Assembly (NCBI GenBank): GCA_002733465.1
Contig: NVVT01000008.1
Location: forward strand, 145,798-151,740
DNA: 5,943 nucleotides
Origin: Kangiella sp.
GTDB lineage: Bacteria > Pseudomonadota > Gammaproteobacteria > Enterobacterales > Kangiellaceae
Reading direction: 5' to 3'
Positions 1 through 5,700 of the stretch are shown piece by piece (the first letter of the stretch is position 1; each line of letters opens with the position of its first letter). A model generated the notes under the pieces. It ran no database searches. It saw only the letters and a program-made list of their open reading frames with translations, and had not been told where the DNA came from. A program made the position numbers and the translations under genes.

Positions 1-1912
1 CTTCTGAAACCGCTGCACCCGTGGCGTAATAGAAAAAAGGTTTACCTTCACCTTTGTCACGATCAAAATGGATCTTAGGTGTTTTGTAAAAACCAGTGGA
101 TGATAATGATACTCTCGCCATATAGGCTTGTTGCACAAAGTCAGCAAAACTTAGAACTATTTCCGTATCACCATTAATGATCACTTGATTACTTTGGAAT
201 GCTATTTTCTCTTCAGTGACCGAGTATTTTTCACAGGCAAATTCTATCAGTCTTTGTTTAATTATTATTGCGGCAGCTTGAGCCGCTTTACCATTAAGAT
301 CAGTTCCTGACGATGCTGCTGTAGGTGACGTGTTCGGTACTTTATCCGTGCGAGTTGCGGAGACAGCAATAGTGTCTAGATCAACTGAAAACTCATTAGC
401 GACTATTTGCGCAATTTTGGTAAACAATCCTTGTCCCATTTCTGTACCACCGTGATTCAAATGAATCGTTCCATCGGTGTAAATATGAACTAGCGCACCC
501 GCTTGGTTCAAATGTTGTACTGTAAAAGAAATCCCGAACTTGACAGGTGTTAACGCGATACCTTTTTTTAAAATCGAATTTTTGCTGTTGAATTTGCTAA
601 TTTCTTTTTTTCTTTTTTGATAATCCGAACTTATTTCTAATTGATCAATTAGTTCGGATAAATTATTGTGTTCGACTAACTGTCGGTAATGAGTTTGATT
701 TCGAGGTTGGTTACCAGATAGGTTTCCATACAAGTTTAGTTTGCGAATTTCTAACGGATCTTTATTTAAAAATCTCGCGATATCATCCATGACCATTTCA
801 ATCGTCATCATTCCTTGTGGTCCACCAAAACCTCGAAAGGCAGTATGTGAAACCGTATTGGTTTTACATCGGTTACCGGTGATAGTTGCTTGTTCAAGGT
901 AATAAGCGTTATCAGAATGAAACATGGCTCTGTCGACAATCGCATCAGATAGATCCGGTGATACACCACAATTACCATTAACAACAATGTCAATGCCTTT
1001 GATTTGACCATGTTTGTCAAAGCCTACTCGATAGTTGTTTTCAAATGGATGACGTTTGCCGGTCATGCACATATCATCCACGCGACTTAATCTAAATTTA
1101 ACTGCGCGTCGTGTTTTATTTGCTAAAAGAGCCGCAATACAAGCCCACGGTGCCGCTTGTGTTTCTTTTCCACCAAATGCGCCACCCATTCTCCGAGTAT
1201 CAACAACCACTTTATTCAGAGAAATATTTAGAACTTCCGCGACTAGCTTTTGAACTTCACTTGGATGTTGAGAGGATGAAAAAATAAGCATTTCATTGTT
1301 CTCATTTGGCTCAGCAATTGAAACCTGACCTTCTAAATAAAAATGCTCTTGACCGCCAATACTAATTTTGCCTTCTAATTGGTGTTCCGCATTTTTTATC
1401 GCATCCGCAGACGATCCCCGTTTCATCGAATAACTGGGACGAACAAAGTTTTTCTTTTTAAGCGCATCTTTAATCGATAATACAGGCTCTAGTTCTTCAT
1501 ATTCAATCTTGGCTAATTTGACTGCTTTACGCGCTAAGTCATGACTAGTCGCCGCCACCGCGAAAAGCACTTGTCCGATAAATTCAACTTTGTTTTTTGC
1601 AAAAACTAAATCTCCAGGAAAAACAGGGCCTATGTCATTATGACCGGGAATATCGTCTACAGTAATAACTGCAACGACTCCTTCGGCCTTTTCTACTTCT
1701 GTCAGATCCATTGAGATAATGTTGGCATGCGCTAATCCACTTTGACCAACTGACGCATGTAATAAATTGATTGTTTGTGGACGGTCATCGATATAAATCG
1801 CTTCACCGGAAACATGCTGTTCTGCACTTTCATGTTTTGTTGAATAACCTATATTGACCGAACCTAACTTGGTCAAGGATTCATCATTATTAGTCTCAAC
1901 TAACTTACGCAT
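1..1912 (-). CDS. xdhB: Xanthine dehydrogenase molybdopterin-binding subunit, 3' end cut off by window
   Basis: This is the large, molybdenum-cofactor subunit of cytoplasmic xanthine dehydrogenase. It hydroxylates hypoxanthine to xanthine and xanthine to urate, passing electrons to XdhA. The frame is open for 637 codons from the ATG at 1912 to the left edge with no frameshift. Family members are about 770-790 residues, so roughly 140 C-terminal residues lie outside, including the catalytic glutamate (Glu1261 in the bovine enzyme). The N-terminal hammerhead domain starts around GEAIYIDD (36-43). Mo-pterin motifs follow: RRMGGAFGGKE (240-250), AFRGFGGPQ (358-366) and GGTEMGQG (488-495). By motif spacing, Q215, F246, E250, R328, R360, F362, F463 and Q494 correspond to bovine Q767, F798, E802, R880, R912, F914, F1009 and Q1040. 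E250 and R328 are the residues that separate purine dehydrogenases from aldehyde oxidases. The start overlaps the xdhA stop by 8 bp, with a GAGAG sequence upstream, suggesting coupled translation. Confidence 0.96.
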   Translation of the reverse strand, partial: MRKLVETNNDESLTKLGSVNIGYSTKHESAEQHVSGEAIYIDDRPQTINLLHASVGQSGLAHANIISMDLTEVEKAEGVVAVITVDDIPGHNDIGPVFPGDLVFAKNKVEFIGQVLFAVAATSHDLARKAVKLAKIEYEELEPVLSIKDALKKKNFVRPSYSMKRGSSADAIKNAEHQLEGKISIGGQEHFYLEGQVSIAEPNENNEMLIFSSSQHPSEVQKLVAEVLNISLNKVVVDTRRMGGAFGGKETQAAPWACIAALLANKTRRAVKFRLSRVDDMCMTGKRHPFENNYRVGFDKHGQIKGIDIVVNGNCGVSPDLSDAIVDRAMFHSDNAYYLEQATITGNRCKTNTVSHTAFRGFGGPQGMMTIEMVMDDIARFLNKDPLEIRKLNLYGNLSGNQPRNQTHYRQLVEHNNLSELIDQLEISSDYQKRKKEISKFNSKNSILKKGIALTPVKFGISFTVQHLNQAGALVHIYTDGTIHLNHGGTEMGQGLFTKIAQIVANEFSVDLDTIAVSATRTDKVPNTSPTAASSGTDLNGKAAQAAAIIIKQRLIEFACEKYSVTEEKIAFQSNQVIINGDTEIVLSFADFVQQAYMARVSLSSTGFYKTPKIHFDRDKGEGKPFFYYATGAAVSE

Positions 1913-3422
1913 GATCTGCCACTCTCGTTAGTTGGTCTTCTTGCACAATTTCAAAATAAAATTTCTGAATAATATTTTGCGCCACTTTCATTCTATAATC
2001 GGCAGAAGCTCTTACATCAGATAGTGGTGAAAAATCATTTCCCAATGCTTGCTTGGCGATGTCTACATTTTCTTGATCAAACTTTTTTCCCGATAAAGCG
2101 TCTTCACAATTTTTCGCTCGTTTGGGCATCTCAGCCATTCCGCCAAACGCTATTCTAATGTTATTGACCAATCCCTTTTTAACTAACCCGTCACCAAGTT
2201 CAATAGACATTGCAACGAGCACTGCCGAAATATCATCATCAAAGCGTTTTGAGATTTTATAAATTTTTAAAATTTGATTTGGTCGCGGTTTGTTAATGAT
2301 GATCGATTTGATAAATTCAGATTTTTTTAGAACCGTTTGTTTATAACCAACAAAATAATCTTCAACGGAAATTTCACGAATATCATTTCCTAACTGCAAT
2401 GTCATACGTGCGTCTAACGCAATCAATGCGGGAGGCATATCGCCAATGGGTGATGCATTACCAATATTTCCACCGAGTGTACCGGTATTTCGTATTTGTG
2501 CAGATCCTATACGCTCGATCATTTCACCTAGTTCTGGATAAACATTTTCTAACAAGAGTTTAAAGCCAGAATAAGGCACCGCAGAGCCAATCGTAATTTC
2601 TTTACTACTTTCATTAATTTCATTTAACTCAATCACATTACCCAGATAAACCAAGTCCGCGATTTCATCCAAATTCTGAGTAACGGTTAAAGCCAAATCA
2701 GTGCCACCTGAAAATAAAGTTGCATGCGGATGAGAAAGTAAATGCTCTGAAAGTTGATCGGTGTTTTTAGGTGCGAAATAAGACCTATCGTTATATTCAA
2801 AATTGAGCGATTCAATGTTATTGATTTTTTCTAATTTAATGATCGTTTCTTGATAGGAATCAGTAAAAGAATCTTCGGTTTTATTAATTGATGAGTTACT
2901 TGTAGATTGCATCGCCGCATCAATAATAGGTCTATAACCAGTACAACGACACAAATTTCCGGCTAATGCTTCAACCACTTCTTCTCTGTTTGGCGTAGAA
3001 TTATTTTTGTGTAATGCAAAGCAAGACATCACGATTCCGGGAGTACAAAAACCGCATTGCGACGCATGATTATCGACCATACACTGCTGAACGGGATGGA
3101 GTTGATTAGTTGTTTTGTTCGGTTTAGTTTGATTAAGGTGCTCAACTGTAATCAGCTGTTTTCCGTGTAAATTGCCTACAAAAGTAATACATGCATTGAT
3201 TGACTTGTAGTTCAAATCATTTTTTTCAGAATTCGATTTATCAGTGTTTAGCTCGGCGACCACCACCGTACAAGCACCACAATCACCAGAACCACACCCT
3301 TCTTTTGTTCCTATTAACGATTGCTGCTCTCGCAAATATTGCAAAACCATCAGATTCGGATCAACGTCGGTTAAACAAATTAATTGGTCATTTAGTAAAA
3401 ACTTGATCTTGTTAGTCGCCAT
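1905..3422 (-). CDS. xdhA: Xanthine dehydrogenase small subunit (2Fe-2S and FAD domains)
   Basis: This is the electron-transfer subunit of xanthine dehydrogenase. It moves electrons from the Mo site in XdhB through two [2Fe-2S] clusters and FAD to NAD+. From the ATG at 3422 it is 505 residues, close to the usual 480-500. The plant-type ferredoxin domain has C43, C48 and C51 (motif GCGSGDCGAC) plus C78. The second cluster domain has C123 and C126 (QCGFC) and C158 and C160 (NLCRCTGYRP). A polar linker (about 172-195) leads to the FAD domain, with FSGGTDLAL (237-245), TLGGNIGNASPIGD (315-328) and KRFDDDIS (392-399). The C-terminal flavoprotein domain runs from about 385 to the end. The frame is also open upstream to a TTG at 3497, but that would add 25 unconserved residues and put the start upstream of the likely transcription start. 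No clear Shine-Dalgarno sequence precedes the ATG. A Lys/Asn-rich stretch near residues 60-73 separates C51 from C78. The gene is first in an operon with xdhB. Confidence 0.95.
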   Translation of the reverse strand: MATNKIKFLLNDQLICLTDVDPNLMVLQYLREQQSLIGTKEGCGSGDCGACTVVVAELNTDKSNSEKNDLNYKSINACITFVGNLHGKQLITVEHLNQTKPNKTTNQLHPVQQCMVDNHASQCGFCTPGIVMSCFALHKNNSTPNREEVVEALAGNLCRCTGYRPIIDAAMQSTSNSSINKTEDSFTDSYQETIIKLEKINNIESLNFEYNDRSYFAPKNTDQLSEHLLSHPHATLFSGGTDLALTVTQNLDEIADLVYLGNVIELNEINESSKEITIGSAVPYSGFKLLLENVYPELGEMIERIGSAQIRNTGTLGGNIGNASPIGDMPPALIALDARMTLQLGNDIREISVEDYFVGYKQTVLKKSEFIKSIIINKPRPNQILKIYKISKRFDDDISAVLVAMSIELGDGLVKKGLVNNIRIAFGGMAEMPKRAKNCEDALSGKKFDQENVDIAKQALGNDFSPLSDVRASADYRMKVAQNIIQKFYFEIVQEDQLTRVADHA

Positions 3423-3462
3423 ATTTGAATCACAGTAGACGGTCGGAATTTTCAATTTCCCT

Positions 3463-3490
3463 ACTATACCAGAACTATTACTTGACACAA
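3463..3490 (-). promoter_or_regulatory. Putative xdhAB promoter (extended -10)
   Basis: Read on the minus strand, TGGTATAGT (3471-3463) fits an extended -10 element (TGn followed by a TATAAT-like hexamer). A weak -35, TTGTGT (3490-3485), lies 16 bp further upstream. Transcription would start near 3456 and give a leader of about 34 bases before the ATG at 3422. The weak -35 is typical of extended -10 promoters. The element is inferred from sequence only. Confidence 0.5.
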
Positions 3491-3497
3491 GTGTCAA
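3482..3497. promoter_or_regulatory. Perfect 16-bp palindrome, likely operator of xdhAB
   Basis: TTGACACAAGTGTCAA has perfect 7-bp arms around a 2-bp centre. It overlaps the putative -35 region of xdhA, the position expected of a repressor site. The outer arms TTGAC and GTCAA and the total length equal the RutR (TetR family) consensus TTGACCAnnTGGTCAA as I recall it; the four inner specified positions differ. A TetR-type regulator sensing a purine or pyrimidine intermediate is a reasonable inference, but no regulator gene is in the window. Confidence 0.55.
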
Positions 3498-3576
3498 CTT
3501 TTATAAAGACAAATAAACCCATTTTGCCATTTCAATTCTTTTAGGTAACGGAGACAAGACTCTTAATCGCTAAAGT

Positions 3577-3593
3577 AATCAATGGGGGTCAGA
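3577..3593 (+). repeat. Solo repeat end, GGGGTCA type
   Basis: AATCAATGGGGGTCAGA matches the left terminus of the element at 4525-4625, with one extra G in the G run. It has the same orientation as that terminus. No matching right end (TGACCCC...TTGATT) is visible near it, so it looks like a relic or a solo end. It lies between the xdhA promoter and the toxin promoter. Confidence 0.55.
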
Positions 3594-3667
3594 AACGGTC
3601 TTGATCCGGAAGACTAAACCGCTATTTATCGGCAGGCACTATATAAGCTGTAAACTTAAGAAATAAT

Positions 3668-3695
3668 TTTACTATATAGCACTAAGTGCTATACT
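3668..3695 (+). promoter_or_regulatory. Promoter and autoregulatory palindrome of the RelE/NadS module
   Basis: The 19-bp sequence TATAGCACTAAGTGCTATA (3675-3693) is a perfect inverted repeat with 9-bp arms around a single A. Its right end runs into TGCTATACT (3687-3695), a good extended -10 element. A weak -35, TTTACT, lies at 3668-3673 with a 16-bp spacer. A repressor on the palindrome would cover the spacer and the -10, which fits autorepression by the helix-turn-helix antitoxin, alone or with the toxin. A purine-rich ribosome site (AGGGAAG, ending at 3716) follows, 4 bp before the toxin ATG. Confidence 0.65.
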
Positions 3696-3720
3696 GTTAA
3701 TTGGCAAGCAGGGAAGTTTA

Positions 3721-4095
3721 ATGAATATTTATAAAAACAAAGTGTTCGATAAATGGGCAACTAAAGAAGGTATTGATAATGAAATATTGCTTAAAGCGAT
3801 AAAAGAAATAGAAAGCGGACTTTTTGATGCTAATTTAGGCGGTAATATCGTGAAAAAGCGAGTTGCAGTTGGTGGGCGAGGGAAGAGTGGCGGTGTTCGT
3901 ACTTTACTGGCTTATCAGTTTGGCAATAAGGCTTTTTTTGTTTATGGTTTTGCTAAAAACGTACGAGCAAATATTAAGGAAGATGAGCTAAAAGCACTTA
4001 AACTTTATGCCAATACATTGCTGGGTTATAGCGATAAAGAGTTAACTAAAGCCGTTCAAGCAGGCGTATTATTTGAGATAAAAAACAATGGATAA
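3721..4095 (+). CDS. RelE/ParE-superfamily toxin (DUF1044/COG4737 type)
   Basis: This is the probable toxin of a type II TA module. The family resembles RelE/HigB ribosome-dependent mRNA interferases, so inhibition of translation is the likely effect; that function is inferred from the family. The 124-residue length is usual. The recognisable pattern is VKKRVA (44-49), the glycine-rich GGRGKSGGVR (51-60) with K55 and R60, then FFVYGFAK (72-79) followed by a charged helix KEDELKALK (86-94). These basic residues occupy the region that contacts RNA in related toxins. The C-terminal part (about 98-117) is helical. The ATG at 3721 has a good ribosome site just upstream. The toxin gene comes first and its TAA lies inside the start of the antitoxin gene (8-bp overlap), the order typical of HigBA and RelE/NadS modules. 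Confidence 0.9.
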   Translation: MNIYKNKVFDKWATKEGIDNEILLKAIKEIESGLFDANLGGNIVKKRVAVGGRGKSGGVRTLLAYQFGNKAFFVYGFAKNVRANIKEDELKALKLYANTLLGYSDKELTKAVQAGVLFEIKNNG

Positions 4096-4393
4096 ATCAA
4101 TTCTAGAAGTAGTTCACGAGAGTGCCAGTGATTTGCATAATGCTGGAGTAATGAAAGATATCACCATGCGTGAGTTCGATGCTTTATGCTTACCTAAAAT
4201 CAGGCAACTAACCGCCAATCAGATTAAATTGCTACGAATCAAAAACAAAGCGAGTCAAGGTGTGTTCGCGGCTTATCTAAATACTAGCAAATCTACTGTA
4301 CAAAAATGGGAGCAAGGACAAAAGCAACCTAACGGTCCATCCTTGAAACTACTTAATCTTGTTGAGCGAAAGGGGCTGGAAGTTTTGTCTTAA
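4088..4393 (+). CDS. NadS/HigA-type helix-turn-helix antitoxin
   Basis: This 101-residue protein is the probable antitoxin partner of the preceding RelE-type toxin, neutralising it and repressing the operon. An N-terminal segment (about 1-38) probably contacts the toxin. A Xre/HigA-like helix-turn-helix follows at about 42-96: SQGVFAAYL (56-64) is the first helix of the motif, STVQKWEQG (69-77) is the recognition helix, and the QKQPNGPSLKLL tail (78-89) is characteristic of NadS and HigA proteins. The ATG overlaps the toxin stop (ATGGATAA), and no strong ribosome site is seen, so translation is probably coupled. The perfect palindrome at 3675-3693 is the obvious binding site. The family call is by motif. 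HigA is an alternative name for the same role. Confidence 0.9.
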   Translation: MDKSILEVVHESASDLHNAGVMKDITMREFDALCLPKIRQLTANQIKLLRIKNKASQGVFAAYLNTSKSTVQKWEQGQKQPNGPSLKLLNLVERKGLEVLS

Positions 4394-4442
4394 TATCTGG
4401 CTAACAAGAAAAATTTTAATTTCCTTTTAGATTTTGATAGAT

Positions 4443-4460
4443 AATAGCTTCGGTTATTTT
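4443..4460 (+). terminator. Weak hairpin with UUCG loop after the NadS gene
   Basis: AATAGC and GTTATT pair (one G-T wobble) around a TTCG tetraloop closed by C-G, and four T residues end the structure. It lies 50 bp after the antitoxin stop. The UUCG loop is unusually stable, but the stem is short and AT-rich and the T tract is brief, so this is at best a weak rho-independent terminator. Confidence 0.35.
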
Positions 4461-4524
4461 GCTTTATACAGGCCCCGCATTTCTTGTAATGGTCTAATTA
4501 ACTTGGAAGGTTTTCTAGCCTATA

Positions 4525-4625
4525 AATCAATGGGGTCAAAATTATATCCTCAAACCTTTGTTACACTAAGTAAAAATTAGGTATCAAACAAAATCAATTC
4601 ACTCTTGTATCTGACCCCGTTGATT
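4525..4625. mobile_element. 101-bp MITE/REP-like element with 14-bp terminal inverted repeats
   Basis: The left end AATCAATGGGGTCA (4525-4538) and the right end TGACCCCGTTGATT (4612-4625) are inverted repeats matching at 13 of 14 positions. The 73-bp interior is AT-rich and codes for nothing. I see no target-site duplication in the flanks (TATA to the left, ACAG to the right). Ends of this type recur in gammaproteobacterial genomes near IS200-like or REP-associated transposases; that link is from memory and not shown here. The element sits between the convergent TA modules, 30 bp after the PIN toxin stop. The rest of the intergenic stretch 4394-4655 shows only the hairpin at 4443-4460. Confidence 0.65.
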
Positions 4626-4655
4626 ACAGTAAGCCACACGATGTTTAATCCGTGC

Positions 4656-5165
4656 TTATATTTCGTTGCAAACTTCCAGTACTTTTCTAACCAGTGAGTC
4701 GCTCATATAGTATCCATGTAGTTTAAGTTTATCTAACAATGGCGCTGCAGATGGAATGTATTTTACTTGTTTTGCTTTTATCAAGATAAATAGGCTACCA
4801 ACAACTTTCATTCCCTCTCGTTGTGCTATTTTTCTTCCAATTTTTTCATCTAAAAGAACAACCGCGTTTAATTGTATCGCTAAAGTTATCGCTTCTGCTT
4901 CGCCTTGATCAAGTACCTCTTCTAAAAGACTACAATGATCTTTATCTATCACACTTGCTTGAGTGAGAAAATTGTCATTTATGGCTTGGTTGATCTTTGA
5001 GGATTGAGGTTTAGATAAATCATTCGAGCACTCTTTTATCACCGCATCTGGAACTAATACTTTATCATATAGCAAGTTTAAAACAGGCAGTAAATCCATT
5101 ATAGCCAATGCGATTAAAGGACCGGTATCGGCAATAATCAGTTGTTTAGGCTTCGCCTTACTCAA
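4656..5165 (-). CDS. DUF3368-family PIN-domain toxin
   Basis: This 169-residue protein is a predicted PIN-fold ribonuclease (DUF3368/COG2405), the toxin half of a type II TA module. The acidic residues expected to hold the metal ion are present: D13 in ADTGPLIAL (12-20), E45 in VIKEC (42-46), E89 and E91 in DQGEAEAI (86-93), and D106 in LLDEKIGR (104-111). RNA cleavage is inferred from the fold and has not been shown for this protein. The frame has a stop just upstream at 5174-5172, and the only usable start that keeps D13 is TTG at 5165. The next ATG (codon 23) would remove the first catalytic residue. The start overlaps the antitoxin stop by 8 bp (TTGAGTAA). With a rare start and no clear ribosome site, translation probably depends on coupling to the antitoxin gene, which would keep toxin output low. 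Confidence 0.88.
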   Translation of the reverse strand: MSKAKPKQLIIADTGPLIALAIMDLLPVLNLLYDKVLVPDAVIKECSNDLSKPQSSKINQAINDNFLTQASVIDKDHCSLLEEVLDQGEAEAITLAIQLNAVVLLDEKIGRKIAQREGMKVVGSLFILIKAKQVKYIPSAAPLLDKLKLHGYYMSDSLVRKVLEVCNEI

Positions 5166-5478
5166 ATTGTTTTAATTCGTTTGCTAGTTGCTTTTCATCA
5201 CCCAAAACGCTAATACCAGTAGCACCCAGCACTCTAATAAAATGATCGCTTTTCAACCCAGCAAATCGTGCCGCCTTTTTTAAAGAAAGCGACCCTTCTT
5301 CATAGAGTTTAACCGCTAAAGATTTATGTGCGCCTAACTCAATCAAAAGATCATCAAAGGGAATGTTTACGGTAAGGGGCTTACCATTTCGAGAAATCAC
5401 ACTAATCACACCGCTTTCAGCATTTTGTGCATACTCTCCGATATTTTCTCGTAAATCTCTAACGCCGAAATATTGCAT
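5158..5478 (-). CDS. Antitoxin with Phd/YefM-like N-terminus and UPF0175-like C-terminus
   Basis: This 106-residue protein is the probable antitoxin for the downstream PIN toxin. Residues 1-42 resemble the Phd/YefM DNA-binding domain: the GVRDLRENIGEY pattern (5-16) followed by GVISVISRNGKPLTVNIP (23-40). Residues about 48-106 resemble UPF0175: LAVKLYEEGSLSLKKAARFAG (54-74) and a GISVLGDEKQLANEL tail (88-102). UPF0175 proteins are the usual partners of DUF3368 toxins and normally lack this N-terminus, so the protein looks like a fusion in which Phd supplies operator binding and UPF0175 binds the toxin. That division of labour is inferred. The ATG at 5478 is supported by a strong ribosome site (GGGGAG, 6 bp before it). 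The stop lies inside the toxin start. Confidence 0.88.
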   Translation of the reverse strand: MQYFGVRDLRENIGEYAQNAESGVISVISRNGKPLTVNIPFDDLLIELGAHKSLAVKLYEEGSLSLKKAARFAGLKSDHFIRVLGATGISVLGDEKQLANELKQFE

Positions 5479-5497
5479 TATCCGCTCCCCTATTATT

Positions 5498-5521
5498 TTG
5501 TGTAATCAAAGGATAACACAA
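5498..5521. promoter_or_regulatory. Imperfect palindrome upstream of the Phd-UPF0175 antitoxin, likely operator
   Basis: The arms TTGTGT (5498-5503) and ACACAA (5516-5521) are perfect inverted repeats. After one mismatch the symmetry continues for 2 bp on each side, with a 6-bp centre. The site lies 19 bp before the antitoxin ATG and overlaps the proposed -10, as expected for an autoregulated Phd-type operon. Confidence 0.5.
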
Positions 5522-5541
5522 AATATTCTCTCTTTGCTCAA
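5513..5541 (-). promoter_or_regulatory. Putative promoter of the Phd-UPF0175/PIN module
   Basis: Read on the minus strand, TTGAGC (5541-5536) and TGTTAT (5518-5513) are separated by 17 bp. Each hexamer matches the sigma-70 consensus at 4 of 6 positions. An overlapping alternative is the extended -10 TGTTATCCT (5518-5510). Both are partly covered by the palindrome at 5498-5521. Confidence 0.4.
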
Positions 5542-5700
5542 GTTTTGCCTTTTTGATATAACGAATGGTTTACTGATGTCTCGGTTTAGCTAGCTTTGGT
5601 ACAAAAAAGCTTTCGTGTTTCGACTGGTTTATCTGGGTGTAATTAAGTGACCCGTTTTAAGATATTTGAATTTTCGCTAGGAGCCTGTATGAGGTTCAAT

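Noticed and set aside
601..619. Long A-rich run on the coding strand of xdhB (A6-G-A7-G) that could suggest slippage or programmed frameshifting.
   Set aside because: The xdhB frame stays open and conserved on both sides, and the run simply encodes a Lys/Arg-rich surface segment. No downstream stimulatory structure or alternative frame product is evident.
808..1253. Short open frames on both strands inside xdhB (minus 808-1020, plus 1056-1253).
   Set aside because: Both lie fully within the strongly conserved xdhB coding frame and show no recognisable motifs or ribosome sites.
3200..3438. Two plus-strand open frames opposite the xdhA start region.
   Set aside because: They are antisense to the conserved [2Fe-2S] domain codons and have no family resemblance.
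3423..3497. xdhA starting at the TTG at 3497 (530 residues).
   Set aside because: The extra residues are not family-like and the TTG lies inside the operator palindrome, upstream of the extended -10.
3596..3621. Nested short inverted repeats (CGGT...ACCG and GTCTT...AAGAC).
   Set aside because: The stem is interrupted and has no T tract, so neither a terminator nor a defined RNA structure can be supported.
5363..5593. Plus-strand open frame opposite the Phd-UPF0175 antitoxin start and promoter.
   Set aside because: It is antisense to a well-supported gene and has no recognisable features.
5642..5665. TGACCCG sequence resembling the right end of the GGGGTCA-type repeat.
   Set aside because: It matches only the first few bases and lacks the TTGATT terminus, so it is probably coincidental.
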